64,000 nt of DNA from Devosia lacusdianchii (GCF_022429625.1 NZ_CP092483.1:3769501-3833500); one strand, 5' to 3'. Shown: positions 1 to 8,180, counted from the stretch's first letter. A program made the numbers and translations. Notes: generated by a model not told the origin, from the letters alone.

Positions 1-43
1 TGAACCCAAGCCGTGTCTGTACCTTCTTGGCTACCATATTCAT
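1..43 (-). CDS. carD: CarD-family transcriptional regulator, N-terminal fragment cut by window edge
   Basis: On the minus strand an AAGGAG Shine-Dalgarno (bases 48-53) precedes an ATG at 43. The 14 codons left in the window read MNMVAKKVQTRLGF. This resembles the start of alphaproteobacterial CarD proteins, a short basic stretch followed by GF and then the Tudor-like RNA-polymerase-interaction domain, which would lie outside the window. CarD binds the RNAP beta subunit and stabilises open complexes. The context supports the call, because carD commonly follows fdxA in Hyphomicrobiales and here it lies just downstream of fdxA on the same strand. The identification rests on a very short peptide plus synteny. 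Confidence 0.6.
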   Translation of the reverse strand, partial: MNMVAKKVQTRLGF

Positions 44-200
44 GGAACTCCTTGTTGACGCCCCAAATGGACAATTCCCGCGGGAAGGATCGTCCATTCC
101 TACTCTCTACTTGCGTCCGAACGGGACGCCGCGCGCAGCAAAAACCCCATGGGCGTCCGGGTCCGCTTTCCCCGGAGCACATGCATCCAACGATGTTGTC

Positions 201-224
201 AAAAAAATCGTGCCTTAAGGCACG
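201..224 (-). terminator. Rho-independent terminator between fdxA and carD
   Basis: The perfect 16-base palindrome CGTGCCTTAAGGCACG at 209-224 is followed on the minus strand by A and seven T residues (208-201). This is a textbook intrinsic terminator for transcripts coming from fdxA, and it implies that carD has its own promoter in 44-200. Confidence 0.8.
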
Positions 225-415
225 GGCTGGGTGAAGGGCTCAACTGCATATGGTGAGACCATAGCACAAAAATTCAGCAAAATCAAAAACTACGAATCAA
301 GTCGTAAATAGAGCGCCGCCAGACCCGCGCAATGGGGCGAGGATGTGGCTGGGCGCCAGTTTCGTGCGTGTCGGCGGACAACATCAACCGCGCGCAACTT
401 TCCCGCAGCCACGGT

Positions 416-499
416 CGCTTCCCACGGACTTGATCCGTGGGTCTCTCGCCCGCTCGTGCGGTGTTGAGAGTGGCCCGCGGATCAAGTCCGCGGGAAGCG
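416..499. repeat. Palindromic intergenic repeat, copy 1 (CGCTTCCC-ended type)
   Basis: The arms CGCTTCCCACGGACTTGATC and the near-complement GATCAAGTCCGCGGGAAGCG enclose a smaller loop. The loop is the reverse complement of the CTCAACACGGCACAAGTG-type loop of the other copies, so this copy is inverted. It lies about 50 bases downstream of the fdxA stop. There are seven related copies in the first 23 kb. Confidence 0.85.
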
Positions 500-545
500 G
501 CGGAGAATGGGTAAGATCGGCGCTCCAATCCGGAAGCGCTGAACC

Positions 546-884
546 TCAGTCGCCCTCGCCCGGCGCTTCGGAGAAATACTTCTCGAGCTTGCCGGTTTCC
601 CCGTCCCGTTCCTTGGCTTCGGGTAGCGGATCGCGTCGCTCGGTCAGGTTCGGCCAGATCGAGGCATATTTGGTATTGAGCGCCAGCCATTCATCAAGCC
701 CGCTCTCGGTATCGGGCTTGATGGCTTCGGCCGGGCATTCGGGTTCGCACACGCCACAGTCGATGCACTCGTCCGGATGGATCACCAGCATGTTCTCGCC
801 TTCGTAGAAACAGTCCACCGGACACACTTCCACGCAGTCGGTATATTTGCAGACGATGCAATTGTCGGTGACGATGTAGGTCAT
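546..884 (-). CDS. fdxA: Ferredoxin FdxA, 7Fe type ([3Fe-4S][4Fe-4S])
   Basis: A 112-residue soluble electron carrier. The N-terminal half carries the 7Fe pattern: Cys9, Cys17, Cys21 with the following CP, then [12 protein letters not shown] (Cys40, 43, 46, 50). The acidic C-terminal extension ([23 protein letters not shown]) is typical of FdxA/FdII of Alphaproteobacteria. The start MTYIVTDNC is the invariant family start, although no strong Shine-Dalgarno is visible. In related genomes it sits between an S4-domain protein and carD. Here a GNAT gene and a membrane protein/XRE pair separate it from the S4 gene. The redox partner cannot be told from sequence. Confidence 0.95.
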   Translation of the reverse strand: MTYIVTDNCIVCKYTDCVEVCPVDCFYEGENMLVIHPDECIDCGVCEPECPAEAIKPDTESGLDEWLALNTKYASIWPNLTERRDPLPEAKERDGETGKLEKYFSEAPGEGD

Positions 885-1082
885 CTAGGAGGCGATCCCG
901 AACGAAGGCACGGGCGCGGGAGGGGACGCGGCCCGGCAAGTCTCAACGGGACCGGTGCTAAACCGTTTTCACCGGCGCTGCAAGGGCGGTTCGGGGGACG
1001 GTTTGGCGCAGGTTTGAGCCACACGCGAAATGTTTGCCCCAGCCGCGCGCCAGGCCGGTACCGCCATCTAGCCGCCAATCTG

Positions 1083-1137
1083 TGTCAAGGAAACTTGACA
1101 AAAAGCAGTGTCATCTCTATGTAAAGGACGCTTGACA
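1083..1137 (+). promoter_or_regulatory. Promoter with two operator-like palindromes for the membrane protein/XRE pair
   Basis: A near-consensus sigma-70 promoter is present: -35 TTGACA at 1095-1100, 17-base spacer, -10 TATGTA at 1118-1123. The -35 lies inside the inverted repeat TGTCAAG-N4-CTTGACA (1083-1100). A second copy, TGTAAAG-N4-CTTGACA (1120-1137), overlaps the end of the -10 and covers the likely start point. The two copies are 37 bases centre to centre, so they lie on nearly opposite faces of the helix if separated by 3.5 turns. This layout suggests repression by a dimeric HTH protein, most simply the XRE regulator encoded second in this operon. Confidence 0.75.
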
Positions 1138-1152
1138 TTCCTGGAGGTCGAA

Positions 1153-1554
1153 ATGACCAACGAGACCGCGAACCGCCGCTATCTGGCAACCATCATCCCA
1201 GCAAGCCTGGTCTTTGTCGGGGCGAGTTCCGCTATCAAGATGGCCGACGAGTCTGCCATGCTGCCGACATGGGCACTCTACGCGGCAGCCATCCTGCCGG
1301 TCGCCGCCATGGTCGGCATGTTCTGGGCCCATTGGCGATATGTGAGCGAGATCGACGAGTTCCTGCGCTCCATCCAGGTCAAAGCAGCGTTCGCCGCACT
1401 TGCCCTGGTCATGGTCATCGCCACCGGTTGGGGTTACCTCGAATTCTACGCCGGGGCGGCGGCTCTCTCCATCTACTGGCTGAATCCACTCTACTGGATC
1501 GCCTATAGCGTCGCAGTCATGGCGCTCAACCTTCGCTCCGGCGCTGCGTCTTGA
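1153..1554 (+). CDS. Small integral membrane protein paired with an XRE regulator
   Basis: A 133-residue protein with about four hydrophobic segments (roughly residues 10-28, 37-58, 75-95 and 100-125), so it should lie in the inner membrane. The ATG at 1153 is chosen because GGAGG lies 8 bases upstream, whereas an earlier in-frame start at 1108 lies inside the promoter. The stop TGA overlaps the TTG start of the following XRE gene, so the two are translationally coupled. Pairs of a short 4-TM protein and a 65-70-residue XRE regulator are widespread in bacteria and mostly uncharacterised. No enzymatic motif is visible and the function is unknown. Confidence 0.75.
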   Translation: MTNETANRRYLATIIPASLVFVGASSAIKMADESAMLPTWALYAAAILPVAAMVGMFWAHWRYVSEIDEFLRSIQVKAAFAALALVMVIATGWGYLEFYAGAAALSIYWLNPLYWIAYSVAVMALNLRSGAAS

Positions 1555-1748
1555 AGAACGCGATCCGACAATTGCGCGGCGAGCGCGGCTGGTCCCAGGC
1601 CGTGATCGCCGAGAAGCTGGATGTATCGCGGCAATCGATCAACGCCATAGAGACGGGACGTTACGACCCATCCCTGCCCCTGGCATTTCGCATTGCCCGC
1701 CTGTTCGGCGTGCCGATCGAAGCGGTCTTCGATGACAGCGAAAACTAG
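1551..1748 (+). CDS. Small XRE-family helix-turn-helix regulator
   Basis: A 65-residue protein that is almost entirely a Cro/C1-type HTH: LRGERGWSQAVIAEKLDV-SRQSINAIETGRYDPSLPLAFRIARLFGVPIEAVF. The recognition helix is around SRQSINAIE. There is no effector domain. The start is TTG at 1551, overlapping the upstream stop by four bases (TTGA). The protein belongs to the class of very short autoregulatory XRE proteins that accompany small membrane proteins. The two TGTCAAG-N4-CTTGACA palindromes at 1083-1137 are its likely operators. Confidence 0.88.
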   Translation: MKNAIRQLRGERGWSQAVIAEKLDVSRQSINAIETGRYDPSLPLAFRIARLFGVPIEAVFDDSEN

Positions 1749-1750
1749 TG

Positions 1751-2254
1751 TCAGGGGCGTGGGTGGCGAAACACCAGGTCCTCGGGATCCTGCCTGGGGG
1801 CCAGGGGATCGTGCACGGCGCCCAGCCGTGTCGCCACACCGAGCGAGCGGCTATTGGCAGGGTCGAAATAGCTGACCAGCGTGGTCAATCCGCGGACGTC
1901 AAAGGCCCAGTCGCGCAGCGCCCTTGCCGTCTCGACGGCATAGCCATGCCCCTCATTGCCCTCGTAAAGCAGCCAGCCCAGTTCCTTCTCCGGAAACAGC
2001 GGGCCATGATTGATGCCGACCTGCCCGATGCATTCGCCGGTCGACTGCAGCTCGATCATCAGGGCGCCATGTCCGAACAGCTGCCAGCACGCAATGTCGT
2101 GGCAGAACAGGCCCCAGGCGCGGAACGTATCGTAAGGACCGCCCATGTACGTGGCCCGAGGTGATGCCATGAGGGCTTCATAGGCAGGGAAGTCGGCAAA
2201 GACTGGCGGGCGGAGGATGAGGCGCTCGGTGGTGAGGGTCGGGATGTCAGTCAT
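1751..2254 (-). CDS. GNAT-family N-acetyltransferase (RimJ/RimL-like)
   Basis: A 167-residue protein beginning MTDIPTLTTERLILRPP, the usual opening of RimJ/RimL-type acetyltransferases. The middle has the core motif region ECIGQVGINHGPLFPEKELGWLLYEGNEGHGYA, which contains the Q/R-x-x-G-x-G/A-like acetyl-CoA loop. The C-terminal half has the family pattern L-x-S-Y-F-D-P-x-N-x-R-S. The start at 2254 is chosen for its GGAG 9 bases upstream. The acceptor, a protein N-terminus or a small amine, cannot be deduced. The gene converges on the XRE gene with two bases between stops. Confidence 0.88.
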   Translation of the reverse strand: MTDIPTLTTERLILRPPVFADFPAYEALMASPRATYMGGPYDTFRAWGLFCHDIACWQLFGHGALMIELQSTGECIGQVGINHGPLFPEKELGWLLYEGNEGHGYAVETARALRDWAFDVRGLTTLVSYFDPANSRSLGVATRLGAVHDPLAPRQDPEDLVFRHPRP

Positions 2255-2282
2255 ATATTCTCCTGCGCGGCCAAGCACCGCG

Positions 2283-2368
2283 CGTCACCCTCGGGCCTGA
2301 CCCGAGGGCTCTGCACTTATTGGCATGTCGGGAAGTGAACCGCCCTCGGGTCAAGCCCGAGGGTGACG
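2283..2368. repeat. Palindromic intergenic repeat, copy 2 (CGTCACC-ended type)
   Basis: The arms begin CGTCACCCTCGGGCCTGACC and end with the matching GGTCAAGCCCGAGGGTGACG. Each arm itself contains a short inner palindrome (CCTCGGG-N-CCCGAGG). It lies between the GNAT start and the S4-domain gene end. Confidence 0.88.
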
Positions 2369-2392
2369 ATCAATTTTGTGGAGGCGTCGCCC

Positions 2393-2782
2393 CTACTCGT
2401 CCCCATCCCTTAGCCTGTCCGTATCGCGCCGCTGCTTCTTGGTCGGCCGTCCTGCCCCATCACCACGTGGCGCGATCGCCGCGTCATAGGGGGAGCGCTC
2501 TTCCCTGGGCAGAGCCGGCGGCGACAGGTCTTCGTAGAGCCCTTGTGCCTCGCTGGCCGGACCACGCCGCGTGCCGGGGTCGATGATGCGCCACACCACG
2601 ATCCGGCCATGCAGCGCCATGGTCAGCACGTCGCCGGCACCCACCTTGTGGTCTGAGCGGTCGGTCTTTTCCGAATTGACGCGGATGGCGCCGGTTTCGA
2701 TGACCTTCTGCGCCAGCGTGCGCGACTTGAGCGCGCGCGAGAAGAACAGGAACTTGTCGAGCCGCTCCTTACGGAGCGGCAT
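2393..2782 (-). CDS. S4-domain RNA-binding protein (Hsp15/HslR-like)
   Basis: A 129-residue protein with an S4 fold in residues 1-65 (RKERLDKFLFFSRALKSRTLAQKVIETGAIRVN...), the pattern shared with Hsp15, which recycles free 50S subunits carrying nascent chains. The C-terminal half is basic and low-complexity (RPTKKQRRDTDRL), consistent with RNA contact. The ATG at 2782 is preferred. A TTG six codons earlier would sit almost on the upstream stop. The gene follows the SUV3-like helicase by 21 bases and is probably co-transcribed with it, which suggests a joint role in RNA or ribosome handling. Confidence 0.87.
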   Translation of the reverse strand: MPLRKERLDKFLFFSRALKSRTLAQKVIETGAIRVNSEKTDRSDHKVGAGDVLTMALHGRIVVWRIIDPGTRRGPASEAQGLYEDLSPPALPREERSPYDAAIAPRGDGAGRPTKKQRRDTDRLRDGDE

Positions 2783-2803
2783 GCCGACAGTCCCCGGCAA
2801 GGC

Positions 2804-5800
2804 CTACTCGGCCTTGCGGTCGCGCAGCGCCGCAAGTTTGGCGAAGGGGCTATCCGGATCGAACGCCTTTTCGCGCTTCTCTTCGCGCGGGCGCTCGAAC
2901 TTAGCCCGCTCGCCCTGTTGATCGGCCGGACGACGATTATCGTTGCGACCCTTACCCTCGAATTTCGGCTTGGGCTGCAAATGCCGCGCCTTGCTGAGGT
3001 CCTGCACTTCGCCTTCCGGCCGGCGGGGGGCCGGCGGACGATGGTTGCGTTCCGGCCGCTGGCGAACCTGCTGGGTTTCGCCCTCGGGCCGGCGACGATG
3101 TTCGTGCCGCTTGTTATCGGGTCGCTTGCCTGATGGCGACCAGACCTCGTCGAATTCCGGCTCGGCGGGGGCCGCCGGCGCGGTTTCGGCCGTTTCCGGT
3201 GCAGCCTCGACTACTGCGGTCGGCGGTACGTCGGTATCGACGGCCGGCGCCGCATCTGCCGTTACCGCTTCGACCGGTGCCTCGGCAGCGGCATCAACCG
3301 TCGCCGGATTCTCGGCCAGCACTTCTTCAAGCGCCGGAGCCTCGGCAGTCGCCTCAGCCGCAACTGCGGGGGTGGCAACCTTGGGTGTACGTTTGACGCG
3401 ATAGCCCAGCGAATTGAGGATCGAGGCGAAATCTTCGCCCGAGCAGCCCAGCAGCGAGGTCATTTCGACCGTGACGCGGAAGCCGTTGCCTTCGGCAGCG
3501 CCAGCGGGCAGTTCGCCCTGGTGACGCGTCGGATCGAGCGCGATCAACGGGCGGATGATGTCGGCCAGGCGTTCGAGAATATCGACGCGCACGGCACGCT
3601 TGCCAGCCACCTTGAAGCCGGCGATCTCATAAAGGCGTGTATCGACTTCCGGATCGACCACGAACGAGGTGCGGCCCGACAGCACGATGTGCGGAATGTC
3701 GGTCACGCCGGGCTGGCGGATGCCGCCATTCTTGAGCGCAAACAGAATCAGCGCCAGCTCACGCGGTGCGGGCTTGAGCGAAAGCGGCAGGTAGATGTGG
3801 TAGGCACCAAACTTGATGCCCAGCTTGCGCATCTTGCCGCGCACGTCCTGATCGAGATTCTTGACCTCGTCGGCCACCTGCGAACGCGGGATCAACCCCA
3901 GATGCTCGAACAGCTGGAACGCGATGCCGCGCGCCGCGCCTTCGAGATCGGCCGGCGCCTCAAGCGCCATCACCGGCTCGAGAATGGTATTGATATGGTG
4001 GCGCAGCCACAGCGCCAAACGGTCCTGCACCCGCTCGAGATCGGTCCCGGTGAGGGTTTCGTCGGCCAGCATCAGGATACGTGGCCGGTAAAGCGCATCG
4101 CCCTCGATCAGCTCGGCGACGATATCGCCCTTCCAGCGCAGCCGGCCATCGGTCGCCAGCACGAATTCTTCGTTCGGCGCCCCCGCCAGACGATCGGCGC
4201 GATTGTGGATTTCGGGCGCCACAACCTGATCGGCAGCCGCGCGCAGGCCCTTGGTATCGGCGTCGCCGTCAGTGCGCGCCAAGGTGAAGCGGAAGCCTTC
4301 GAGCGTGCCGATCAGATGGCCTTCCAGCCGCACTTCGCCACGTTCATTGATCTCGGGAGATGCCATACGTTTGTCTTTCAGGTGACGAAGCAGCACGCTG
4401 GTGCGCCGGTCGACGAATCGCTGGGTTAGGCGCTCGTGCAGCGCATCGCTCAGCCGATCTTCAATATCCCGGGTCTTTTCGCGCCAATGTGAAGGGTCTG
4501 CAAGCCAGTTTTTGCGGTTGGCGACGAAGGTCCATGTCCGGATTTGCTTGATCCGATTGCTCAAGGTGTCGATATCGCCGCTCATATTGTCGCAAAAGCG
4601 CACCTGCTCGGCAATCCAATCCGCGTTGACCTTGCCGCGCTTGACTAAGTCCGAGTAAATGCGCGTGACAATTTCCCCATGATTGGCCGGGGAAATCCCT
4701 TGATAATCAGGGATTTGGCAACATTCCCACAGGAGCCGCGCCCCATCGAGTCCGCGCGCGAGTTGACCTGCCTCGTTGCGGGAAACGAACTCCAGGGCAT
4801 GCTGATCCTTGGCCACCGGCACCCTTGTGAGACTGCGATGCTCGGGGGCCATGTCGAGGCTGTTCTGCAACGCTGCAATGGATGAGAAATCCAGCTGATT
4901 GTTGCGCCATTGCAGCACTTTGACCGGGTCGAAGTCGTGCGTTTCGAGCGCAACGACCATTTCCTCGTCGAATCCCTCGGTGCCGCCGGTGACGCCAAAG
5001 GTGCCATTTCGGGCATGCCGGCCGGCCCGGCCGGCGATCTGGCCGATCTCGGCCGGCGTCAGCGGGCGGCTGGTATGACCATCAAATTTGGTGTCGTCGG
5101 CGAAGGCCACGTGATGGATATCGAGGTTAAGCCCCATGCCGATAGCGTCGGTGGCAACGAGAAAATCGACATCGCCATTCTGGTAGAGCTCGACCTGGGC
5201 ATTGCGGGTACGCGGGCTCAGTGCCCCCATCACCACGGCCGCCCCACCGCGCTCGCGCCGGATCAGCTCGGCAATGGCATAAACTTGGCGAGCCGAGAAG
5301 GCGACGATGGCTGATCGAGCCGGCTGGCGCGAAATCTTCTTCGAGCCTGCATAGGTCAGTTGGCTGAACCTTGGCCGGTCTACGATATCGGCATGCGGCA
5401 GCAATCGCTTGATCACCGGCGCCATGGTCGCTGCGCCGAGCAGCAGGGTTTCCTGCGTGCCGCGGGCGTGCAGGATGCGGTCCGTGAACACATGGCCGCG
5501 GTCGAAATCGATCGCCGTCTGGATTTCGTCGATCGCCACGCAATCGACGCGGATATCCATCGGCATGGCCTCGACCGTGCACACCCAGAAGCGCGGCTTG
5601 GCCGGAACGATGCGCTCTTCCCCGGTCACGAGAGCGACCGCGCCTTCGCCCACGCGCTCGACGCATCGCTGATAGACCTCGCGCGCCAAAAGCCGGAGCG
5701 GTAGGCCGATCATCCCTGTGGGATGGGCCAGCATGCGCTCGATGGCAAAATAAGTCTTGCCGGTATTGGTCGGGCCAAGAATCGCCTTGACCGATTGGGC

Positions 5801-5815
5801 GGGCGGAAAAGTCAT
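2804..5815 (-). CDS. SUV3-like DExH-box ATP-dependent RNA helicase
   Basis: A 1003-residue superfamily 2 helicase. Motifs in order are Walker A GPTNTGKT (residues 14-21), motif II DEIQ after VDCVA, a helicase C domain with VATDAIGMGLNLDIHHVAF, and motif VI QIAGRAGRH. The middle region (about 380-740) is the alpha-helical part seen in bacterial homologues of mitochondrial Suv3. The last ~200 residues are low-complexity: an Ala/Glu/Pro stretch, then a strongly basic Arg/Lys/Glu tail (RRPEGE, KFEGKGRNDNRR), probably disordered RNA-binding. The ATG at 5815 is chosen because homologues begin shortly before the P-loop. A GTG at 5857 would add 14 residues. The gene heads the helicase-S4 pair. Confidence 0.92.
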   Translation of the reverse strand: MTFPPAQSVKAILGPTNTGKTYFAIERMLAHPTGMIGLPLRLLAREVYQRCVERVGEGAVALVTGEERIVPAKPRFWVCTVEAMPMDIRVDCVAIDEIQTAIDFDRGHVFTDRILHARGTQETLLLGAATMAPVIKRLLPHADIVDRPRFSQLTYAGSKKISRQPARSAIVAFSARQVYAIAELIRRERGGAAVVMGALSPRTRNAQVELYQNGDVDFLVATDAIGMGLNLDIHHVAFADDTKFDGHTSRPLTPAEIGQIAGRAGRHARNGTFGVTGGTEGFDEEMVVALETHDFDPVKVLQWRNNQLDFSSIAALQNSLDMAPEHRSLTRVPVAKDQHALEFVSRNEAGQLARGLDGARLLWECCQIPDYQGISPANHGEIVTRIYSDLVKRGKVNADWIAEQVRFCDNMSGDIDTLSNRIKQIRTWTFVANRKNWLADPSHWREKTRDIEDRLSDALHERLTQRFVDRRTSVLLRHLKDKRMASPEINERGEVRLEGHLIGTLEGFRFTLARTDGDADTKGLRAAADQVVAPEIHNRADRLAGAPNEEFVLATDGRLRWKGDIVAELIEGDALYRPRILMLADETLTGTDLERVQDRLALWLRHHINTILEPVMALEAPADLEGAARGIAFQLFEHLGLIPRSQVADEVKNLDQDVRGKMRKLGIKFGAYHIYLPLSLKPAPRELALILFALKNGGIRQPGVTDIPHIVLSGRTSFVVDPEVDTRLYEIAGFKVAGKRAVRVDILERLADIIRPLIALDPTRHQGELPAGAAEGNGFRVTVEMTSLLGCSGEDFASILNSLGYRVKRTPKVATPAVAAEATAEAPALEEVLAENPATVDAAAEAPVEAVTADAAPAVDTDVPPTAVVEAAPETAETAPAAPAEPEFDEVWSPSGKRPDNKRHEHRRRPEGETQQVRQRPERNHRPPAPRRPEGEVQDLSKARHLQPKPKFEGKGRNDNRRPADQQGERAKFERPREEKREKAFDPDSPFAKLAALRDRKAE

Positions 5816-5929
5816 CGTGGGCAATGTAGGATGTCGAAACGCCGGTTGCGAGGGCACAGCGATCTTGTCCCAAGAAAGGACAGCCTATGCGACGGTTTTG
5901 TCACCATGGTTAATGCTTGGAACAGGTCA

Positions 5930-6043
5930 GGAACGAAACGGAACCGAATCGATGAGACTCACTGAGTCCGGATTCGTTCCCGGCTAGGGGTGGTAGGCTG
6001 GCGCCGTCCCAACCACTAATGTCAGTCGTGGGCCAGCGCCAGC
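5930..6043. other. Two adjacent stem-loops upstream of the helicase gene
   Basis: Stem 1 pairs GGAACGAA (5930-5937) with TTCGTTCC (5973-5980). Stem 2 pairs GCTGGCGC (5997-6004) with GCGCCAGC (6036-6043), with an inner CCCA/TGGG helix (6008-6011 with 6029-6032). They lie 115-230 bases before the helicase start and would be in its 5' leader if transcription begins further upstream. No known RNA family was recognised. Confidence 0.4.
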
Positions 6044-6756
6044 GGCGCCTAAAGCGCAAAATCTCTTCAACTTCCCTGCCAAAGAGTGAATTTCGTCTAG
6101 AATCGGCCATTCGTCACCCAATCGTAAATCCTTGTTTCGCAAAGATTTTTGTCAGCTTGACGACCTGTGACCCGCTTTTCCGGCCTCGGCGATGGCCAAA
6201 TTGAGGAAGTGCCCTGTTGACCGTCCCATCGCGGCACAGGCGCTCCGCGACGCCTCGGGGGAGTGCCACGGCGACGACGAGCACCCCTCCGGAGTGAACG
6301 ATGCCTTGCGCGTTACTGACCAACCGCCAGCGAGCGCGTCCCGATCTGGCACAGATTTGGACGCCGCCAAGGCGCCCGCTTCACACCTGATCCAAAACCG
6401 GAACGAACACGGGTCGAATCGTGCGAATGACGCCAATGCGCCTTTGTTCACCACGACATCTGGTGCCGCCGATCCCGCGCATGCACAAGCGGCGCAGCCA
6501 TGCTTCGATACAGGCGCAGATCGGGCCCAAAGCCGTTCAATTCGATTACCAAGCCGTTAAAATCGCCGGAATTGCGCCGAATCTGAACGGAACATTCCGC
6601 GAGAAATCTGCCGCTCGAAACCTGCGTTAACGCCAAAGCCCAACCCGCCCGGCGCTTCGACATCCAAAATTGTCAAAAAACCCGTTGACCGTCCCAACGT
6701 GAGACAGAGAAACCGGGGCATCCTGGCGCGCGCCCGATCCAGTGAACAAACGCAGA

Positions 6757-6835
6757 CGTTCCCTCGGGCTTGACCCGAGGGCCACTCCCAATGCGGCACA
6801 AGCGGCGAAAGGCCCCTATCAAGTTCGAGGGAACG
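6757..6835. repeat. Palindromic intergenic repeat, copy 3 (degenerate arm)
   Basis: The left arm CGTTCCCTCGGGCTTGACCC is intact. The right arm GGCCCCTATCAAGTTCGAGG-GAACG carries several mismatches, and the loop has the family's GCGGCACAAG core. It is the most degenerate of the seven copies. Confidence 0.75.
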
Positions 6836-6869
6836 CCGTGGATGAAGCGAACACTGCGCTGAATGTGAA

Positions 6870-7652
6870 CTAGAAGCTCATCCCGGTCAGGACCATGGAG
6901 AGGTCCCCCATATTGGTCCCGAGTAGCACGCGATAGGGGATGAAGTATCCGGTTTCACCCAGCGGCGCGTACCAGATGACGATGCGGTCGCTGTCGGCCA
7001 GGTAATTGGTGATGTCGGAGGTGGTGAAGTGGCCCGAGACGGGGTCATAGTCCACCGTGCACAACACCACCGGCCCTTGATAGCCGGTGCGCGGCGAGGT
7101 CGCCTCGTCGTCGCCGGCATAGCTCATGGCGATATTGAAGCGTTCGACCCCGGTAAAGATATTGACCCGGCGTTGGCAGAGGCTCTTGTCGAGCCCGCTG
7201 CCCTTGAGCACGAAGGCGGAGAGGAAGTCGCTCACGCCGGTCAGGTGCGAGCGCTCCAACGGCACCCGGTCGTAATTGTCCATGATCGGCGGCTCGACCT
7301 TGAAGGCCGACACGTCGCGGCCGGCGAAGGACACATCGACCGAAAAGGTCTCGCCCTTGGCACGCGTTTCGAGATTGAACGCCTGCGACACGAGGCTGTT
7401 GCCCGACGAACTGCCTTCCGAGCTGGCCTTGGCCGTGCCGCTGGCCACCACCGCGCCGAGGCCGGCGACATTGGCGTTGAGGTCAAGACTATACTGGCTG
7501 CCATTGTCCTTGAGATCGACGGTCATCGCCGCAATATTGATGCCGCCCAGCGTCAGAATGTAGCTTGCCTGGGCATCAGCCTCGGCAGCGGCGGCAGGGA
7601 GGCTCAGCGACAAAGCCAGCACGGCAGACAGGGCAAGGCGGGATTGGGTCAA
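6870..7652 (-). CDS. Exported DUF3108-family protein
   Basis: A 260-residue protein with an N-terminal signal peptide (TQSRLALSAVLALSLSLPAAAAEA, cleavage near residue 23). The mature part starts with ASYILTLGGINIAAMTVDLKDNGSQYSL, the typical DUF3108 opening in which a beta-rich periplasmic domain is announced by a Y-x-x-x-L-G-G-I pattern. The start is taken as TTG at 7652 because it directly precedes the signal peptide. In-frame upstream codons would add an implausible basic extension running into the rpmB promoter. The molecular function of DUF3108 proteins is not established, though an envelope role is likely. The gene is divergent from rpmB, a neighbourhood conserved in Hyphomicrobiales. 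Confidence 0.82.
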   Translation of the reverse strand: MTQSRLALSAVLALSLSLPAAAAEADAQASYILTLGGINIAAMTVDLKDNGSQYSLDLNANVAGLGAVVASGTAKASSEGSSSGNSLVSQAFNLETRAKGETFSVDVSFAGRDVSAFKVEPPIMDNYDRVPLERSHLTGVSDFLSAFVLKGSGLDKSLCQRRVNIFTGVERFNIAMSYAGDDEATSPRTGYQGPVVLCTVDYDPVSGHFTTSDITNYLADSDRIVIWYAPLGETGYFIPYRVLLGTNMGDLSMVLTGMSF

Positions 7653-7760
7653 GGGCTCGGGTCTCGGCGAAAGGCAGCAGCGAATCAGCTCATTGGCACG
7701 AAAGTGCCTGCCCGATATGGCCCATGCAAGGCGCTCGCGCCCGTTTGACGGTCGCCTTAC

Positions 7761-7789
7761 CTTGACGTACCCGCCCGTTTTCTCTAAAG
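7761..7789 (+). promoter_or_regulatory. Predicted rpmB promoter
   Basis: CTTGAC (7761-7766), 17 bases, then CTAAAG (7784-7789) fits the alphaproteobacterial housekeeping consensus CTTGAC-N17-CTATAT at the -35 and partly at the -10. It is placed about 80 bases before the rpmB start. Confidence 0.5.
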
Positions 7790-7870
7790 ACGCGCCAGAT
7801 TTCACAACAATCGAGGCCCGTCGCGGACTTCTCCGCCACGCAGGACCTTTACACAAATAGGATATCGAAA

Positions 7871-8155
7871 ATGGCACGTCGCTGTGAACTGACTGGCAAG
7901 GGCGTAATGGTTGGCAACAACGTTTCGCACGCTCTCAACCGTACCCGCCGCCGCTTCCTCCCCAACCTGCTCAACGTGACGCTGCTGTCGGACGCGCTCA
8001 ACCGCCCCGTCAAGCTCCGTATCTCGGCTGCGGCGCTCCGCACCGTCGAGCACCGCGGTGGCCTCGATGCCTTCCTGCTCAAGCAGAGCGACGCCGACCT
8101 GTCGCCGCTAGCCCAGGGCATCAAGAAGGAAGTTCGCGCCGCTCTCGCTGCCTAA
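7871..8155 (+). CDS. rpmB: 50S ribosomal protein L28
   Basis: A 94-residue ribosomal protein, a normal length for the alphaproteobacterial form. It starts [21 protein letters not shown], the diagnostic L28 N-terminus (C-x-L-TGK-x-x-x-x-GN-x-VSH). It continues with [30 protein letters not shown] and a basic C-terminal tail. It is monocistronic, with a promoter about 80 bases upstream and an intrinsic terminator 25 bases after the stop. Confidence 0.98.
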   Translation: MARRCELTGKGVMVGNNVSHALNRTRRRFLPNLLNVTLLSDALNRPVKLRISAAALRTVEHRGGLDAFLLKQSDADLSPLAQGIKKEVRAALAA

Positions 8156-8180
8156 GCGATCGGACGATCCAACGAATTGA

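Larger units (their letters stand above)
44..545. other. Intergenic region between fdxA and carD
   Basis: No convincing coding sequence is seen. Read on the minus strand from fdxA it holds a palindromic repeat (416-499), then an AT-richer stretch of about 190 bases with no recognised element, then an intrinsic terminator (201-224), and finally roughly 150 bases that should carry the carD promoter and leader. Short open frames here have no family resemblance. Confidence 0.6.
5816..6869. other. About 1 kb without a convincing gene; structured leader elements
   Basis: Open frames here (for example 6192-6560 and 6421-6630 on plus) lack Shine-Dalgarno sites, family resemblance or natural-looking composition, so they are left out. 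The half nearest the helicase has two potential stem-loops (5930-5980 and 5997-6043). Two copies of a 13-base identical motif GTTGACCGTCCCA lie at 6216 and 6684, and a palindromic repeat copy lies at 6757-6835. The tract may be the long leader/promoter of the helicase, an unrecognised ncRNA, or decayed DNA. Confidence 0.55.

Noticed and set aside
6192..6560. Possible 122-residue plus-strand gene in the gap
   Set aside because: No Shine-Dalgarno, uneven composition and no recognisable domain; overlapping frames are just as open. It is kept only as part of the gene-desert note.
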